Counted from the stretch's first letter, positions 36,498 to 48,187 are shown. The stretch: DNA of 64,000 bases from Clostridia bacterium (GCA_017517275.1 JAFWZX010000011.1:1-64000), one strand, 5' to 3'. The notes: generated from the letters alone by a model not told the origin. Numbers and translations are program-made.

Positions 36498-37199
36498 GAT
36501 ATCTGAGTCAAAGCCTTTTTTTATTTTTTCAAGTATTTTTTTCTCTTTTCTGCAGACCTGTACCTGTGTCATCCCCATTACCTTTGCAACCTCAAGTTGA
36601 GTCATTTCTCTGTAATATCTGAGAACAATTAGTTGCTTTTCTTTTTCTTCCAGCTTGTTCAAAGCACCTCTTACTGACAAAACGTCAAGTAAATTCTCTT
36701 CTTCGACATTTTGCACCCTTAAGTTTTCATGCTCATCTATTGAATCACACGTAAGCTTTACTTCAAGTGCCGTTATAACTTCGTCATTATCAAGACACAA
36801 AGCGCTTGCAATCTCACATATACCGGGTTCTTTACCTGTTTTGTTTTTATGATCATCAATATAGTTTCGGATCTTTGCGTTATTACTCTTAACAGTTCTT
36901 GATATTTTAATAATCCCGTCATCTCTCAGAAAACGACGTATCTCACCGGCAATCATAGGCACCGCATACGTTGAGAAACAAACGTCATATGATACGTCAA
37001 AATTTCTAATTGCTTTTATTAAGCCGATAGATCCAAGCTGATATAAATCGTCCATATCCGTACCTTTGCCTACGTAGCGTTTTACAACACTCCATACCAG
37101 TCCGGTATTATTCTCAACAATAGTGGCAAGAGCATGATCATCACCTTGCTGTGCAAGACATATAAGTCTGCGCATAGCATCACTATCAATATGCTCCAT
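36495..37199 (-). CDS. sigF: RNA polymerase sporulation sigma factor SigF
   Basis: Forespore-specific sigma factor. Region 2 (TDMDDLYQLGSIGLIKAIRNFD, then FSTYAVPMIAGEIRRFLRDDG), region 3 and region 4 (EKEKQLIVLRYYREMTQ... and helix-turn-helix MTQVQVCRKEKKIL) are complete in 234 residues. It is third in spoIIAA-spoIIAB-sigF, the canonical order, so its activity should be held by SpoIIAB and released by dephosphorylated SpoIIAA. It is 12 bases after spoIIAB. Confidence 0.96.
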   Translation of the reverse strand: MEHIDSDAMRRLICLAQQGDDHALATIVENNTGLVWSVVKRYVGKGTDMDDLYQLGSIGLIKAIRNFDVSYDVCFSTYAVPMIAGEIRRFLRDDGIIKISRTVKSNNAKIRNYIDDHKNKTGKEPGICEIASALCLDNDEVITALEVKLTCDSIDEHENLRVQNVEEENLLDVLSVRGALNKLEEKEKQLIVLRYYREMTQLEVAKVMGMTQVQVCRKEKKILEKIKKGFDSDI

Positions 37200-37211
37200 A
37201 AAAACCTCCTG

Positions 37212-37658
37212 TTATTGAAGATTTTTAATCAGCTTTAACATTGTGATTTTTGTACCCTCGTCAGGCCTTGATACTACATCCATTTTATCTGTAAAAGATT
37301 CCATAATTGTAAAGCCCAGACCTGAACGTTCTGTATCAGGTGACGTAGTATACATAGCTTGTCTTGCAAGCTCGACGTTCTCTATACCGCGACCGTAATC
37401 TTCTATTGTTATTTCAATACCGCAGTCAAATAAAACGCAGTGAATATGTATTTTATTTTCACCGTTTTGATACTTCTTTCCACTGTATGCATGGACAACA
37501 CAATTAGTTACAGCCTCACTTACAGCAGTCTTTATATCGGCTATCTCATCTACGGTAGGATCAAGCTGGGAAGCAAATACTCCTACAACACTTCTGGCAA
37601 AACCTTCATTATTTGATTTTGCAAGAAAATCCATTGAAAATTCATTTATTCTTCTCAT
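37212..37658 (-). CDS. spoIIAB: Anti-sigma F factor / serine kinase SpoIIAB
   Basis: GHKL-fold protein that binds SigF and phosphorylates SpoIIAA. The N-box (EAVTNCVVHAY), G1 box (DYGRGI) and G2 box (RSGLGFTIME) are all present in 148 residues. Start ATG behind AAGGATGATTTG. It lies between spoIIAA and sigF in the standard sporulation operon. Confidence 0.96.
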   Translation of the reverse strand: MRRINEFSMDFLAKSNNEGFARSVVGVFASQLDPTVDEIADIKTAVSEAVTNCVVHAYSGKKYQNGENKIHIHCVLFDCGIEITIEDYGRGIENVELARQAMYTTSPDTERSGLGFTIMESFTDKMDVVSRPDEGTKITMLKLIKNLQ

Positions 37659-37675
37659 AGCAAATCATCCTTCCT

Positions 37676-38002
37676 TTATACTGCATCATTAATATCGTCG
37701 CATATCTTGGCAAATTGAAACACACCGGAAATCTCAAGTATTTTTTTAACAGTCTTGTTTGAGCACATTATGTAAATACTCCCCCCTACGGCTTTTACTT
37801 TCTTATACCTGCCAACTATCATGCCAATGCCGGAGCTGTCCATAAACGTCAGCTTGTTAAAATCAAACACAACGTTGTGAACGTACGGCTTCATTATTTC
37901 ACTATCTATACGATAGCGAATCTCATCTGTGTAATGGTGATCAAGTTCACCGGCAATTCTTACAATCAGAGTGTTGCCGGTATGAGCTAACCCGAATTTC
38001 AT
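37676..38002 (-). CDS. spoIIAA: Anti-sigma F factor antagonist SpoIIAA
   Basis: STAS-domain protein. The phosphorylated serine is Ser57 in FMDSSGIGMIVGRYK, in the usual position. In the unphosphorylated form it displaces SigF from SpoIIAB. 108 residues. It is the first gene of the operon; the 93-base gap after whiA holds a 16-bp palindrome but no convincing SigH -35. Confidence 0.96.
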   Translation of the reverse strand: MKFGLAHTGNTLIVRIAGELDHHYTDEIRYRIDSEIMKPYVHNVVFDFNKLTFMDSSGIGMIVGRYKKVKAVGGSIYIMCSNKTVKKILEISGVFQFAKICDDINDAV

Positions 38003-38053
38003 AGTACATCCTCCTTAGTCTTATCTTAAGTACTTCAGGTTAATAATACTATT

Positions 38054-38069
38054 ATTGCCCGGGCAATAT
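38054..38069. promoter_or_regulatory. 16-bp palindrome TATTGCCCGGGCAATA upstream of spoIIAA
   Basis: A perfect loop-less palindrome with a GC-rich centre in an AT-rich gap, 52 bases before spoIIAA. On the minus strand ATCGAATAT just upstream matches the SigH -10 consensus (RNNGAATWW), but no AGGA-type -35 is visible at the right distance. An operator role is an inference. Confidence 0.4.
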
Positions 38070-38095
38070 TCGATTTTGGGAAATAATTTGAAAAT

Positions 38096-38932
38096 TTATT
38101 TTTTCAGAGCTGTTTCGTAAGCTTGTTTAAGCTTTGACAAACGATGTGATACACCGGACTTAGATAGCGGAGGATTAAATAACTGTCCTAAGTCACTTAA
38201 GCTGACTTCTGGATTTTCAAGTCTGATGCGCGCCATATCTTTCAACTCTTTTGGAAGTAACATAAATTGCGGCATCCGTGAAAAGGCCTTTAGCATTTGA
38301 ATTTGCTTTTGCGCACAATTAAGCGTCTTATTAAGATTTGCCATGTCGCAGTTAAAGCCTCTGTTTGCCATATTGTTGGCACTTCGCATTATTCTGCCGT
38401 TTTCATACTCTAACATGGCTTTAACAGCTCCGAGTCTTGCAAGCAAATCAGATATTGCCGCAGCATCTTTCATATAAACTAAATATTTTCCTGCACGTGT
38501 AGATGTTTTACCTTCGTGACCGATTTCAGACAGTGATCTGAGACATACGTCCATTGCATCTTCATCATCAAATACAATCTCAAAATGAGCCGCTTTATCA
38601 GGTGCTGACACAAACCCGTTTTTTATAAAACAAGCGCGAATAAAGCCTATTGAAAACTCCGGGCTGAACACAGCTTCTTTATGATGTCCTTCTGAAAAGG
38701 AAATTCCGTATGCATACGTACCTGCCGTCATCTTCCGGACAAAAAATCTAACAAATGACTCCGGATCATTATATTTATATACGTTAGATATCCTCTCTAT
38801 ATATGTCTTATTTTCACTGATTACAGTGTTACCGTGGAGAATTGCATAAGCAAGCTTCTCTCCTGACACAGCTTCATCAGAAGTCAATCTACTGTCTATT
38901 ATCTGTAGCTTTACGTCGCCTGCGTATGACAT
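38096..38932 (-). CDS. whiA: DNA-binding protein WhiA
   Basis: WhiA combines a degenerate LAGLIDADG homing-endonuclease fold with a C-terminal helix-turn-helix. It controls sporulation in Streptomyces and affects cell division in Bacillus. The linker signature RGFNCDMANLNKT and the C-terminal LGQLFNPPLSKSGVSHRLSKL are diagnostic. At 278 residues it is shorter than the usual ~315, mostly in the N-terminal region. In most Firmicutes it follows rapZ and yvcK; here those are absent and it lies between a HelD-like gene and the spoIIA operon. Confidence 0.93.
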   Translation of the reverse strand: MSYAGDVKLQIIDSRLTSDEAVSGEKLAYAILHGNTVISENKTYIERISNVYKYNDPESFVRFFVRKMTAGTYAYGISFSEGHHKEAVFSPEFSIGFIRACFIKNGFVSAPDKAAHFEIVFDDEDAMDVCLRSLSEIGHEGKTSTRAGKYLVYMKDAAAISDLLARLGAVKAMLEYENGRIMRSANNMANRGFNCDMANLNKTLNCAQKQIQMLKAFSRMPQFMLLPKELKDMARIRLENPEVSLSDLGQLFNPPLSKSGVSHRLSKLKQAYETALKK

Positions 38933-38947
38933 AGTGATAATCTCCTC

Positions 38948-40975
38948 TTACAGTGAACAATTCTTGTATACGGCAAGTTTATGCATTGCTCTTGTACATG
39001 CAGTGTACATTAATTTATCCTCAACGTTCACCGTTATAATACAATCGTATTCAAGTCCTTTTGCTAAATAAACAGGGAAAGCCTTAATTGATATCTTACC
39101 GGAAACGGACAATGGAATCATCAGTTTTCTTTCTAAATCACGGGCTTCATTTAAAGTATTGCAAAGGATTGTTACACTTGTATATCCGTCGTTTATCATT
39201 TCTTCTATAGTTGAAATAACACTGTTTCTGAACTTTTCACCGTGAATATCATTATGTTCAATAACGCTTTGACCGTGTCTTACAGATTTAATATTAGCCT
39301 TTGTACTAAGATATTTCATAGAATAATCTGATATTTCAATAGTAGATCTGTAGTTTGTATCAAGTGAGTAAACTCTCAGCGGGCGTTTTAAAACGATTGT
39401 TTTTATATCCTCTGCAAAATCTCCCGTACCGGTGAAAACAAGCTGGTTGCGATCTCCAACAAATAGGTAATTCGATCCGTGGTAAAGCGTTTTCAAAACG
39501 TCAATAAACACAGGAATCAGATCTTGCGCCTCGTCTGCAATAATGTAGAAAACATCCTTTGACAATTCATCTGTGTTGCACAGATTTAACGTCATAAGTG
39601 CCAATGCACATGCGTCTTCCCATGAGTCATATTTTGTTATCATGTCCTCTGACAGTGAGTATCCGTATTCAGATATAAAAGCACTATCTGTATACATCAT
39701 TTTATAAAGAGCCAGAATCGAAAGAGATTTCATCATGAATTGAAGCTCATAATATATTTGCTGCCCTATATCGCCAGAACGGATACGATGCTTCTCACAT
39801 ATATGCTCTGCAATTTTCATCGTTCTGTCCATGAGTGGTACGTCTGAATAAGTTGCATAAAAAAGATCTCTTAAAGTCGCCTCTTCGATAACAATCTCTT
39901 TGTCAGCAACTTCAATCTGAAGTTCTTCGGGCGTGAAAATATTCTTTGAAAGATACTTAATATAGTCTGATACAGTATTTCTGAAGGCCATTGTAGATTT
40001 GTACTCTATAGCTTTTTGTGATAGTTCAATCGCCTGTTCCCTTGATAAATAATTATAATCCGGGTACCTCTTAAGAATCTCATTTACAATTTCTTCCGGT
40101 AAAATATTTTCAACGTTTTCCTCTCCCAAGTCAGGTAATACCATAGCGATATAATCAGAGAAAACACCGTTAGGTGATACGATCATTATCTTCTTATCTT
40201 CCATTTTATTTCTGAAATGGTACATAATATATGCAATCTTGTGAAGAGCAATTGATGATTTACCGCTTCCTGCACAGCCGGATAAAATGGATACACCGTC
40301 AATATAATCACGCATGATTTTGTATTGTTGAGTTTGAATAGTATTAATTATCGTCTTCATATGACTGTCTGCGTGAGCTGCAAGCGCGCTATTTAAGAAC
40401 TCATCATCAGATGGCATATCAACGTCACAATATTTTATAAGCTTGCCTTTGCTGAACGTATATCTTCTCTTACCGAAGAGTGTGCCACGTATTTCACCGG
40501 AAGGCGCAGTATACGATGCTTCACCCGGATTTGATTCATAGTAAAGAGAGGCAATCGGAGTACGCCAATCGAATATCAAAATTCTTCCGGACAGAGGATC
40601 TCTTAACGTAGTAATGCCAAGATAATAATTATCTGCATCTTCTGCTTCAGGCAGTTCATCTTCATCCTCGTCTTCATCAAGCTCAACAAAATCAAACCTG
40701 GCAAAATACGGATCATTGCTTAATTTGCCAAGCTTTGTGATTTTATTCAACGAATAGACGTAAGCGTTTGTATCTACGTGTTCCACTTTGAGAAGATTTT
40801 GTATTTCATCTTCTTTTAACTCGTAATTGTATTCACCTAAATACTTGCGTTCCTCTAATATGAGTTCTCTTTTTGCTTGGAGCGACTCAAGTTCTTCGTT
40901 TATATTTGCTTTTATTGCATTTTGTGTATTTGCCAGGTAATCCTGTTCAAAACCACTGTATCTGTCCTTAATCAA
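38948..40975 (-). CDS. HelD-like superfamily 1 helicase (RNA polymerase recycling)
   Basis: UvrD-related ATPase with the long N-terminal coiled coil and the LGITTLRDPLSGRILIFDWRTPIAS block typical of HelD, which pulls stalled RNA polymerase off DNA. The Walker A is GCAGSGKS at 233-240, Walker B IIADEAQDL. A run of acidic residues at ~98-115 (DEDEDEDELPE) precedes the conserved block. 675 residues is a little short for HelD (~770). The start is a TTG that overlaps the clpE stop. A role in transcription recycling is inferred from the family. Confidence 0.85.
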   Translation of the reverse strand: MIKDRYSGFEQDYLANTQNAIKANINEELESLQAKRELILEERKYLGEYNYELKEDEIQNLLKVEHVDTNAYVYSLNKITKLGKLSNDPYFARFDFVELDEDEDEDELPEAEDADNYYLGITTLRDPLSGRILIFDWRTPIASLYYESNPGEASYTAPSGEIRGTLFGKRRYTFSKGKLIKYCDVDMPSDDEFLNSALAAHADSHMKTIINTIQTQQYKIMRDYIDGVSILSGCAGSGKSSIALHKIAYIMYHFRNKMEDKKIMIVSPNGVFSDYIAMVLPDLGEENVENILPEEIVNEILKRYPDYNYLSREQAIELSQKAIEYKSTMAFRNTVSDYIKYLSKNIFTPEELQIEVADKEIVIEEATLRDLFYATYSDVPLMDRTMKIAEHICEKHRIRSGDIGQQIYYELQFMMKSLSILALYKMMYTDSAFISEYGYSLSEDMITKYDSWEDACALALMTLNLCNTDELSKDVFYIIADEAQDLIPVFIDVLKTLYHGSNYLFVGDRNQLVFTGTGDFAEDIKTIVLKRPLRVYSLDTNYRSTIEISDYSMKYLSTKANIKSVRHGQSVIEHNDIHGEKFRNSVISTIEEMINDGYTSVTILCNTLNEARDLERKLMIPLSVSGKISIKAFPVYLAKGLEYDCIITVNVEDKLMYTACTRAMHKLAVYKNCSL

Positions 40976-43308
40976 GATATAACAATCCTACCTCTACTAA
41001 CATCTAACTTAAACTTCGAACCTACTCCAAGCTTACCTTGCAGATAAAGGTCTGCCAGTTTATCTTCAATTTCCTTCTCGACAAGCCTTGCAAGAGGTCT
41101 TGCGCCGTATTTATCATCATATCCGTGTTCTGCAAGATATTCATAGACATCCGGGTTAATATCAAGTGATACACCCTTTTCATTACACTGAGATACGACT
41201 CTGTCCACAATAATCTTTGAAATCTCAATAAGATTATCTTTTGAAAGCTTATTAAAGCAAATCGTCTCATCTACTCTATTCAAAAATTCAGGTCTGAATA
41301 TATTCTTAAGCGCATCTGTTGCCATTTGCTGCATTGAATTCTTCTCATCGGCATTAAAGCCAAGCGCGACACTCTTAATGGACGTACCGGCATTAGACGT
41401 CATAATAATAATTGTATTTTCAAAGTTGACTGTTCTGCCTTGGCTATCCGTCAATCTGCCGTCATCGAGTATCTGCAGAAGCATATTGTATACGTCTGCA
41501 TGTGCCTTTTCTATCTCATCAAGGAGAATTACAGAATACGGTCTGCGTCTGATCTTCTCCGTCAACTGTCCTGCCTCGTCGAAACCGACGTATCCGGGCG
41601 GCGAACCTATAAGTTTTGATACGGTATGCTTTTCCATATATTCAGACATATCAAGTCTTACTAAAGCTTCAATCGTACCAAAAAGTTCTATCGTAAGCTG
41701 TTTTACTAATTCTGTCTTACCTACTCCCGTAGGACCGACAAAAATAAAAGACGATGGTTTAAACTTATTTCTGAAGCCGGAGCGATTTCTTCTGATAGCT
41801 CTGGCCAAAGAAGCAATAGCTTCATCCTGACCTATAACCTTCTTCTTAAGTCTGTCTTCTAATGAAAGTAAGCGTTTTGCTTCATCTGCAGATATGGTCT
41901 GCACCGGTATTCCGGTCCACGTTTCAATTACTTTTGCAATATCGTCAAAAATAATATCCATGTATTCATGTTCCGACAGTTCGTTTAAACGATTCTGCAA
42001 TACGGCAAGTTTGCTTTTGAGCTCTGCAATTTCTCTGAAGCCGTCATTTCTTTCTTCATCACTTTTGAATTCTTTCGCTTCCGTATCACTGATTTGCTGG
42101 TTCACTTCTGCGATTTGCATATTCACCTGAGCAATTTGAGGAAGAACGGGATTGCGAAGATTTGCTCTTGAGGCAGCCTCATCAATAACGTCAATCACTT
42201 TGTCCGGCAAGAAACGATCAGCTATATATCGTTCAGACATTCGCACAGCATCTTCAATTAACCTGTCACTAATGTGAACCTTATGGTATACTTCGTAGTG
42301 AACGCGTATTCCTTTTAATATTTCTATCGTTTCCTCTATAGACGGTTCGTTTACGTATATCGGTTGGAAACGTCTTTCCAAGGCACTGTCCTTTTCAATG
42401 AATTTCCTATACTCTTTTAAAGTTGTCGCGCCGATTACTTGTATTTCGCCACGAGATAAAGCAGGTTTTAAAATATTTGCAGCATTAAGCGAACCTTCTG
42501 CCTCTCCTGCCCCCATAATATTATGAACCTCATCGATAACAAGTACAATGTTACCGGCTCGCTTTACGTCATCTATAACACCCTTCATTCTTGATTCAAA
42601 CTGTCCTCTGAATTGAGTGCCGGCAACCATTGCTGTCAAATCAAGTAAATGAATTTTAAGATTAAGCAGCTTCTCCGGTGCCTCTCCGCGTACAATTGCC
42701 AAAGCAAGGCCTTCTGCGATAGCTGTCTTACCGACACCGGCTTCGCCTATCAATACAGGGTTATTCTTCGTTCTTCTGTTCAGAATCTGAATCATTCGTT
42801 GTATCTCACGTGATCTGCCGACAACGTTATCGATCTTACCTTCCTGAGCTTTCTTTGTAAGGTCAGTGCTGTAGGTTGATAAGAATTTATACTCAGGTTT
42901 CTTTTCGCCCGGATTTTTCTTGTCATTTTTACCGTTTCCCTTTTGATTGTCCGGCTTGCTCGGCGGCTGTGATGAATGAGGGAACATCGAACTTAAATTG
43001 TTAAACATATTAAAAAGATTCGGTGTGTTTGTACCCGACGGAGCGTCATTGCCGTCGTCCGGGTCCGAGAGTATTTCTTCCCCCTCGGCAGGTGCCATAA
43101 GTGAATTCATACCATCGCTCATAGCTTCTAACTCCTCATCAGAAATTCCCATCTGTTCAAGAATCTTTGTAACTTGAGGTAGCCCCATCTTCTTTGCGCA
43201 AACGAGGCAAAATCCTTTATTTATTTGATTTCCGTCTTTATCTATTTGTGTCATGAAAACAGTGGCAAGTCTTTTCTTGCATACACTGCATAATTCTCCA
43301 TTAGCCAT
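40972..43308 (-). CDS. clpE: ClpE-type Hsp100 ATPase with N-terminal zinc finger
   Basis: The N-terminus carries a C4 zinc finger (Cys7, 10, 34, 37: LCSVCKKR and FCLVCAKK), as in ClpE, instead of Clp-N repeats. A low-complexity linker (~65-125) leads to AAA-1 (Walker A GEAGVGKT) and AAA-2 (GPTGVGKTE). VALGFNAD carries the LGF loop for ClpP docking. 778 residues. A second Hsp100 in the window besides the ClpC-like one. Its start overlaps the uvrA stop by eight bases, so it is in the uvrB-uvrA unit rather than a CtsR regulon arrangement. Confidence 0.9.
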   Translation of the reverse strand: MANGELCSVCKKRLATVFMTQIDKDGNQINKGFCLVCAKKMGLPQVTKILEQMGISDEELEAMSDGMNSLMAPAEGEEILSDPDDGNDAPSGTNTPNLFNMFNNLSSMFPHSSQPPSKPDNQKGNGKNDKKNPGEKKPEYKFLSTYSTDLTKKAQEGKIDNVVGRSREIQRMIQILNRRTKNNPVLIGEAGVGKTAIAEGLALAIVRGEAPEKLLNLKIHLLDLTAMVAGTQFRGQFESRMKGVIDDVKRAGNIVLVIDEVHNIMGAGEAEGSLNAANILKPALSRGEIQVIGATTLKEYRKFIEKDSALERRFQPIYVNEPSIEETIEILKGIRVHYEVYHKVHISDRLIEDAVRMSERYIADRFLPDKVIDVIDEAASRANLRNPVLPQIAQVNMQIAEVNQQISDTEAKEFKSDEERNDGFREIAELKSKLAVLQNRLNELSEHEYMDIIFDDIAKVIETWTGIPVQTISADEAKRLLSLEDRLKKKVIGQDEAIASLARAIRRNRSGFRNKFKPSSFIFVGPTGVGKTELVKQLTIELFGTIEALVRLDMSEYMEKHTVSKLIGSPPGYVGFDEAGQLTEKIRRRPYSVILLDEIEKAHADVYNMLLQILDDGRLTDSQGRTVNFENTIIIMTSNAGTSIKSVALGFNADEKNSMQQMATDALKNIFRPEFLNRVDETICFNKLSKDNLIEISKIIVDRVVSQCNEKGVSLDINPDVYEYLAEHGYDDKYGARPLARLVEKEIEDKLADLYLQGKLGVGSKFKLDVSRGRIVIS

Positions 43309-46141
43309 TGTTAAGTAATCCTTTCAAATATTGTCCTGTATAGGATCTCGTATCCATTGCTATTTGCTCAGGTGTACCGCAAGCAACAACATTTCCTCCT
43401 TCATTGCCGCCCTCGTAACCCATATCTATAATATAATCCGAATTTTTAATAATATCAAGATTATGTTCTATAACAATAACAGTATTGCCGCCATTGATTA
43501 ATTGTTGCAATATTTCAATGAGTTGCTTTACGTCATGAGTGTGAAGGCCGGTGGTAGGCTCATCTAATATATATAACGTCCGTGACGTACTCATCTTAGA
43601 TAATTCATCTGCGAGTTTCACACGCTGGGCCTCACCTCCTGAAAGTGAAGTAGAGGATTGTCCTAATTTTATATAACCGAGACCAACCTTAGACAGCATC
43701 TCCACTTTCCTTTTGATTTGCGGAATATCCTCAAAAAATACCAACGCGTCATCTACCGTCATATCGAGAACGTCTGCTATATTCTTCCCTTTATATCTTA
43801 TTTCTAACGTCTCTCTGTTATAACGTTTTCCTTTACATACTTCGCACGGTACAAAAACATCCGGCAGAAAGTTCATTTCAATTTTCTTTATTCCGTCTCC
43901 GTCACATGCATCACAACGTCCGCCTTTTACGTTAAAACTGAATCTGGATGCTTTGTATCCTCTGGCACGAGCCTCTGGAACTAAAGCAAATAATTCTCTT
44001 ATCGGAGTAAAAAGGCCTACATACGTTGCAGGATTAGAGCGCGGGGTTCTACCTATAGGTGACTGGTCTATCATAATCAGCTTATCAATATTATCGAGTC
44101 CTGCAATATCGTCATACACGTCACCTTTACCGTAGCTTCCGTTTATAATTGCTTTCGAGAGAACTTCATTTACTAAAGAGCTCTTTCCTGAGCCGGATAC
44201 GCCGGTAACACAAATAAACGTTCCCAAAGGGAATCTTACGTTGACGTTCTTAAGATTGTTTGCCCGCGCCCCCATAACTTCAATATATTTACCGCTTCCG
44301 ACTCTTCTTTCCCCAGGTACTTTTATTGACATTTCACCGGATAAATATTTTCCGGTAATAGATTCTTTGCATTTCATCATTTCTTCAGGTGTACCGGCGA
44401 AAATTACCTCACCGCCGTGAACTCCGGCTTTCGGTCCTATGTCAACAACAAAATCTGCTGCTCTGATAGTCTCTTCATCATGTTCTACAACAATTAATGA
44501 ATTACCCAAATCTTTCAAATCAGTAAGAGTTTTAAGCAGTTTAGCATTATCTCTTTGATGAAGTCCGATACTCGGCTCATCCAGTATATAAATAACACCT
44601 GCAAGGCCGGCACCAATTTGTGTTGCCAATCTTATTCGTTGAGACTCACCTCCGGATAGCGTGCCGCTTGAACGTGACAAAGTAAGATAACCCAGACCGA
44701 CGTTTTTAAGGAAATCAAGTCTTCCTTTTAATTCCTTTATTATGCTTGCTGCGATTGCGCTCTTTTCCGGACTCAACTCAATATTTGATATGAAATCATA
44801 GGCTTCGTTTACAGGCATACTTGTAAATTCATAAATATTCTTATCGCCTACAGTAAAGGCCAGTGCATTTGCATTTAACCTCTTTCCTTCACACTGACGG
44901 CACGTATCTTCATGCATATAATATTCAATGGGATAAACCTCAAATTTACCTTGCATTTTACGTTCGTATCTTGACTCTAATACCTTCATTAAGCCGGGAA
45001 ACGGTTCTTCGTGGTCAGTAAAACCACCGGAATATTTAATAACTCTGGTACCGCTACCATTTATTATCATATTCTTCACTTCATCTGAATATGTTTTAAA
45101 TTCCATTATCGGATCAAAGCCATATTCTTTACTTATGGCATCGACAATAGCGCGTCTTTCCGGCATACTGTTATTAAGAAGCATTGCCTGACCTAAATCG
45201 CTAAACGATCTGTGTTCGATCTTGCTCTCGAAATACTTCTCATCAAATTGCATTACTCTTCCGATTCCGCCGCATTTGTCACAAGCGCCAAGAGGACTGT
45301 TAAAAGAAAACATCTTGGGACTAACCTCCGGAAGGCTAATACCGCAGGTGCTGCATGAAAAGTTCTTGCTAAATAACATTTCATAAGATTCGGGAGCTTG
45401 ATTATCCTCATCTTCGCTCTTGGGCATAACGTGCACTAACGCAAGACCGGAGGCTAACGTAAGTACAGTCTCTAATGATTCTGCAATCCGGCTTTCAATA
45501 CCTTCTTTGATTATCAATCTGTCTACAATCACCTCAATGTTATGAATCTTATACTTTTCTAAAACAATCTCTTCATCTAATTCATACATCTGGCCGTCAA
45601 CACGTACTCTTGAGTAGCCGTTCTTCCTTAAAACCTCAAGTAGCTTTGTATATTCACCCTTCCTGCCACGGACAACAGGTGCCATCAGCTGTACTTTTGT
45701 GCCTATAGGCAGATTCATAATAGCATCTGTCATCTGGTCTACGGTTTGAGCATTTATTTCCTTGCCGCAAACCGGACAATGAGGTGTCCCCACTCGCGCA
45801 TACAGCAATCTTAAATAGTCGTAAATCTCCGTAACAGTGCCGACTGTAGAGCGAGGATTCTTCGAAGTAGTCTTTTGATCAATTGAAATAGCAGGAGACA
45901 AACCCTCTATACGCTCAACATCCGGTTTTTCCATTTGACCAATAAACATCCTGGCATAGGAAGACAGCGATTCCATGTACCGTCTTTGACCTTCTGCATA
46001 GATTGTCTCAAAAGCAAGAGACGATTTGCCCGAACCGCTAAGACCGGTGAAAACAACAAGCTTGTTTTTCGGTATTTTCACATTTATATTCTTTAAATTA
46101 TTCTCTTTTGCACCTTCAATTATAATATATTCGTCTTTCAT
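43301..46141 (-). CDS. uvrA: Excinuclease ABC subunit A
   Basis: Damage-recognition ATPase of nucleotide excision repair. Two ABC modules ([20 protein letters not shown] and [15 protein letters not shown]), the zinc sites [19 protein letters not shown] and [18 protein letters not shown], and two signature motifs ([15 protein letters not shown] and [15 protein letters not shown]) are in their normal order. 946 residues is standard. Start ATG overlaps the uvrB stop by four bases (ATGA). Confidence 0.98.
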   Translation of the reverse strand: MKDEYIIIEGAKENNLKNINVKIPKNKLVVFTGLSGSGKSSLAFETIYAEGQRRYMESLSSYARMFIGQMEKPDVERIEGLSPAISIDQKTTSKNPRSTVGTVTEIYDYLRLLYARVGTPHCPVCGKEINAQTVDQMTDAIMNLPIGTKVQLMAPVVRGRKGEYTKLLEVLRKNGYSRVRVDGQMYELDEEIVLEKYKIHNIEVIVDRLIIKEGIESRIAESLETVLTLASGLALVHVMPKSEDEDNQAPESYEMLFSKNFSCSTCGISLPEVSPKMFSFNSPLGACDKCGGIGRVMQFDEKYFESKIEHRSFSDLGQAMLLNNSMPERRAIVDAISKEYGFDPIMEFKTYSDEVKNMIINGSGTRVIKYSGGFTDHEEPFPGLMKVLESRYERKMQGKFEVYPIEYYMHEDTCRQCEGKRLNANALAFTVGDKNIYEFTSMPVNEAYDFISNIELSPEKSAIAASIIKELKGRLDFLKNVGLGYLTLSRSSGTLSGGESQRIRLATQIGAGLAGVIYILDEPSIGLHQRDNAKLLKTLTDLKDLGNSLIVVEHDEETIRAADFVVDIGPKAGVHGGEVIFAGTPEEMMKCKESITGKYLSGEMSIKVPGERRVGSGKYIEVMGARANNLKNVNVRFPLGTFICVTGVSGSGKSSLVNEVLSKAIINGSYGKGDVYDDIAGLDNIDKLIMIDQSPIGRTPRSNPATYVGLFTPIRELFALVPEARARGYKASRFSFNVKGGRCDACDGDGIKKIEMNFLPDVFVPCEVCKGKRYNRETLEIRYKGKNIADVLDMTVDDALVFFEDIPQIKRKVEMLSKVGLGYIKLGQSSTSLSGGEAQRVKLADELSKMSTSRTLYILDEPTTGLHTHDVKQLIEILQQLINGGNTVIVIEHNLDIIKNSDYIIDMGYEGGNEGGNVVACGTPEQIAMDTRSYTGQYLKGLLNNG

Positions 46142-48150
46142 TCTATAAGCTCCTTTTTAAGCTTTTTAATAACGTCACGTATGACCGCGGCTTCTTCATA
46201 ACGAAGTTCAGATGCGGCCTTTGCCATCTTCTGAGTCATTTTGTCGATCAATGCGTATATATCCATATCAAGCTCCTCATCAGTAAGAACAAGCCCGCTT
46301 TTGAGAGCAACGTCTACGTCTGTGGATGAAGTCACTTCATCATCTTCTCTGGTCAAAGTTTCTATTACGCGACGAACGTCCTTTTGAATGCTTTTCGGGG
46401 TAATATTATTAGCACGATTGTATTCCATTTGCATGCTCCGTCGTCGATTTGTCTCTTCTATGGCATTTGACATTGCTTCCGTCATATCATCTGCATACAT
46501 TATTACACGGCCGTCTACGTTTCTGGCAGCTCGTCCGATGGTCTGTATCAAGGCTGTCTCGCTACGCAAGAAACCCGCCTTATCTGCATCTAATATTGCA
46601 ATCAAAGCAACTTCCGGTATATCAAGTCCTTCTCTTAGCAGGTTGATACCAACCAGCACGTCGAACTCGCCGGTTCTTAGATCCTTAATAATCTTCATTC
46701 GCTCTAAAGCCTTAATATCAGAGTGCAAATAAGTAACCTTTATATCTATGTTCGTAAAGTAATCCGTAAGATCCTCTGCCATCTTCTTTGTCAATGTGGT
46801 CACAAGAACTCTTTGGCCTTTTTGTACACAGTGCCTTATCTCCTCTACGAGATTATCTATTTGCCCCGTAACCGGTCTTACTTCAATAACAGGATCCACA
46901 AGCCCGGTAGGCCTTATTATCTGCTCTACAACTTGCGAAGCAAGACCCATTTCATAAGGAGCCGGCGTGGCACTTACGTATATTACCTGGTTGATTTTCT
47001 CGTTAAATTCATCAAATTTAAGCGGTCTGTTATCAAAAGCCGACGGTAATCTGAATCCATATTCCACCAGCGATTCCTTACGTGCTCTATCGCCGTTATA
47101 CATGGCTCTTACCTGCGGCACGGTAGTGTGAGATTCATCAATAAACATGATGAAATCCTTCGGAAAATAATCAAGCAACGTATACGGTGCGCTCCCCGGC
47201 TTTCTCCCGCTTATATGCCTTGAATAATTCTCAATACCGCTGCAGAATTTCGTTTCTTTGAGCATTTCCATATCATAGCGCGTTCTTTGCTCTAATCTGT
47301 AAGCTTCAAGCATCTTATTATTATCCTTAAGTTGCGCCACTCGTTCATCTAATTCTTCTAATATTGAGGATATAGCTCTTTGCATCTTGGCATCTGTTGT
47401 TGAATAATGAGAAGCCGGAAAAATAGCCAGGTGTGACAATGTTCCCACTACCTTATAATCACTTGCTCTTAGCTGTGATATCTTCTCAAGCTCATCTCCG
47501 AAGAAGCTAATTTTCATGATGGTATCTTTATAACCGGCAGGCTTTACCAAGAGCGTATCACCGGCAATTTTAAAAGCATTATTAGCACTAAAATCCGACT
47601 TGTCATTTGTATAATTCATCTGAACAAGTCGCATTGCAACACTTTGGACTGAAACGTTCATGCCCGGACGCAGAGAAAGCATCAGGTCAACATAGTCCTC
47701 AGGATCTCCAAGACCATATATGCATGAGACACTGGCAACAATAATTACGTCTCGCCTTTCAAATAAAGCAGCAGTAGCGCTGTGCCTCAGTCGGTCTATC
47801 TCATCGTTAATACTGGAATCCTTCTCAATATACGTATCCGAGATAGGAATGTACGCTTCAGGTTGATAATAATCATAATATGAAACAAAGTATTCTACAC
47901 AATTGTCAGGAAAAAACTCTTTGAATTCAGAATACAGCTGACCGGCCAGAGTCTTATTGTGTGCCAAGACTAAGGTCGGTCTGTTGAGATTTGCAATTAT
48001 ATTAGCCATTGTGAAGGTCTTGCCGGATCCTGTAACTCCAAGCAATACTTGCTCTCTGAGTCCGTCTTCAATCCCTTCTGTAAGCTTAGAAATAGCCTCA
48101 GGCTGATCGCCTGTCGGAACGTAATCAGAACGTAATATAAACTTATCCAT
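46138..48150 (-). CDS. uvrB: Excinuclease ABC subunit B
   Basis: Damage-verifying helicase-like subunit. Walker [11 protein letters not shown], the beta-hairpin region [16 protein letters not shown]-like DESH, helicase motif VI (QTIGRAARN) and a C-terminal UVR domain ([14 protein letters not shown]) are present. I place the start at the ATG at 48150 ([10 protein letters not shown]), six bases after AAGGGAGG; the frame's longer N-terminal extension has no ribosome site. ~670 residues. It has an extended -10 promoter at 48188-48196. Confidence 0.98.
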   Translation of the reverse strand: MDKFILRSDYVPTGDQPEAISKLTEGIEDGLREQVLLGVTGSGKTFTMANIIANLNRPTLVLAHNKTLAGQLYSEFKEFFPDNCVEYFVSYYDYYQPEAYIPISDTYIEKDSSINDEIDRLRHSATAALFERRDVIIVASVSCIYGLGDPEDYVDLMLSLRPGMNVSVQSVAMRLVQMNYTNDKSDFSANNAFKIAGDTLLVKPAGYKDTIMKISFFGDELEKISQLRASDYKVVGTLSHLAIFPASHYSTTDAKMQRAISSILEELDERVAQLKDNNKMLEAYRLEQRTRYDMEMLKETKFCSGIENYSRHISGRKPGSAPYTLLDYFPKDFIMFIDESHTTVPQVRAMYNGDRARKESLVEYGFRLPSAFDNRPLKFDEFNEKINQVIYVSATPAPYEMGLASQVVEQIIRPTGLVDPVIEVRPVTGQIDNLVEEIRHCVQKGQRVLVTTLTKKMAEDLTDYFTNIDIKVTYLHSDIKALERMKIIKDLRTGEFDVLVGINLLREGLDIPEVALIAILDADKAGFLRSETALIQTIGRAARNVDGRVIMYADDMTEAMSNAIEETNRRRSMQMEYNRANNITPKSIQKDVRRVIETLTREDDEVTSSTDVDVALKSGLVLTDEELDMDIYALIDKMTQKMAKAASELRYEEAAVIRDVIKKLKKELIE

Positions 48151-48187
48151 CCAAAACCTCCCTTTCAGATAACATCGGTGAAGGGAT

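Noticed and set aside
41378-41830. Open frame of 150 codons opposite clpE on the plus strand
   Set aside because: Antisense shadow of the conserved AAA-2 domain; no independent support.
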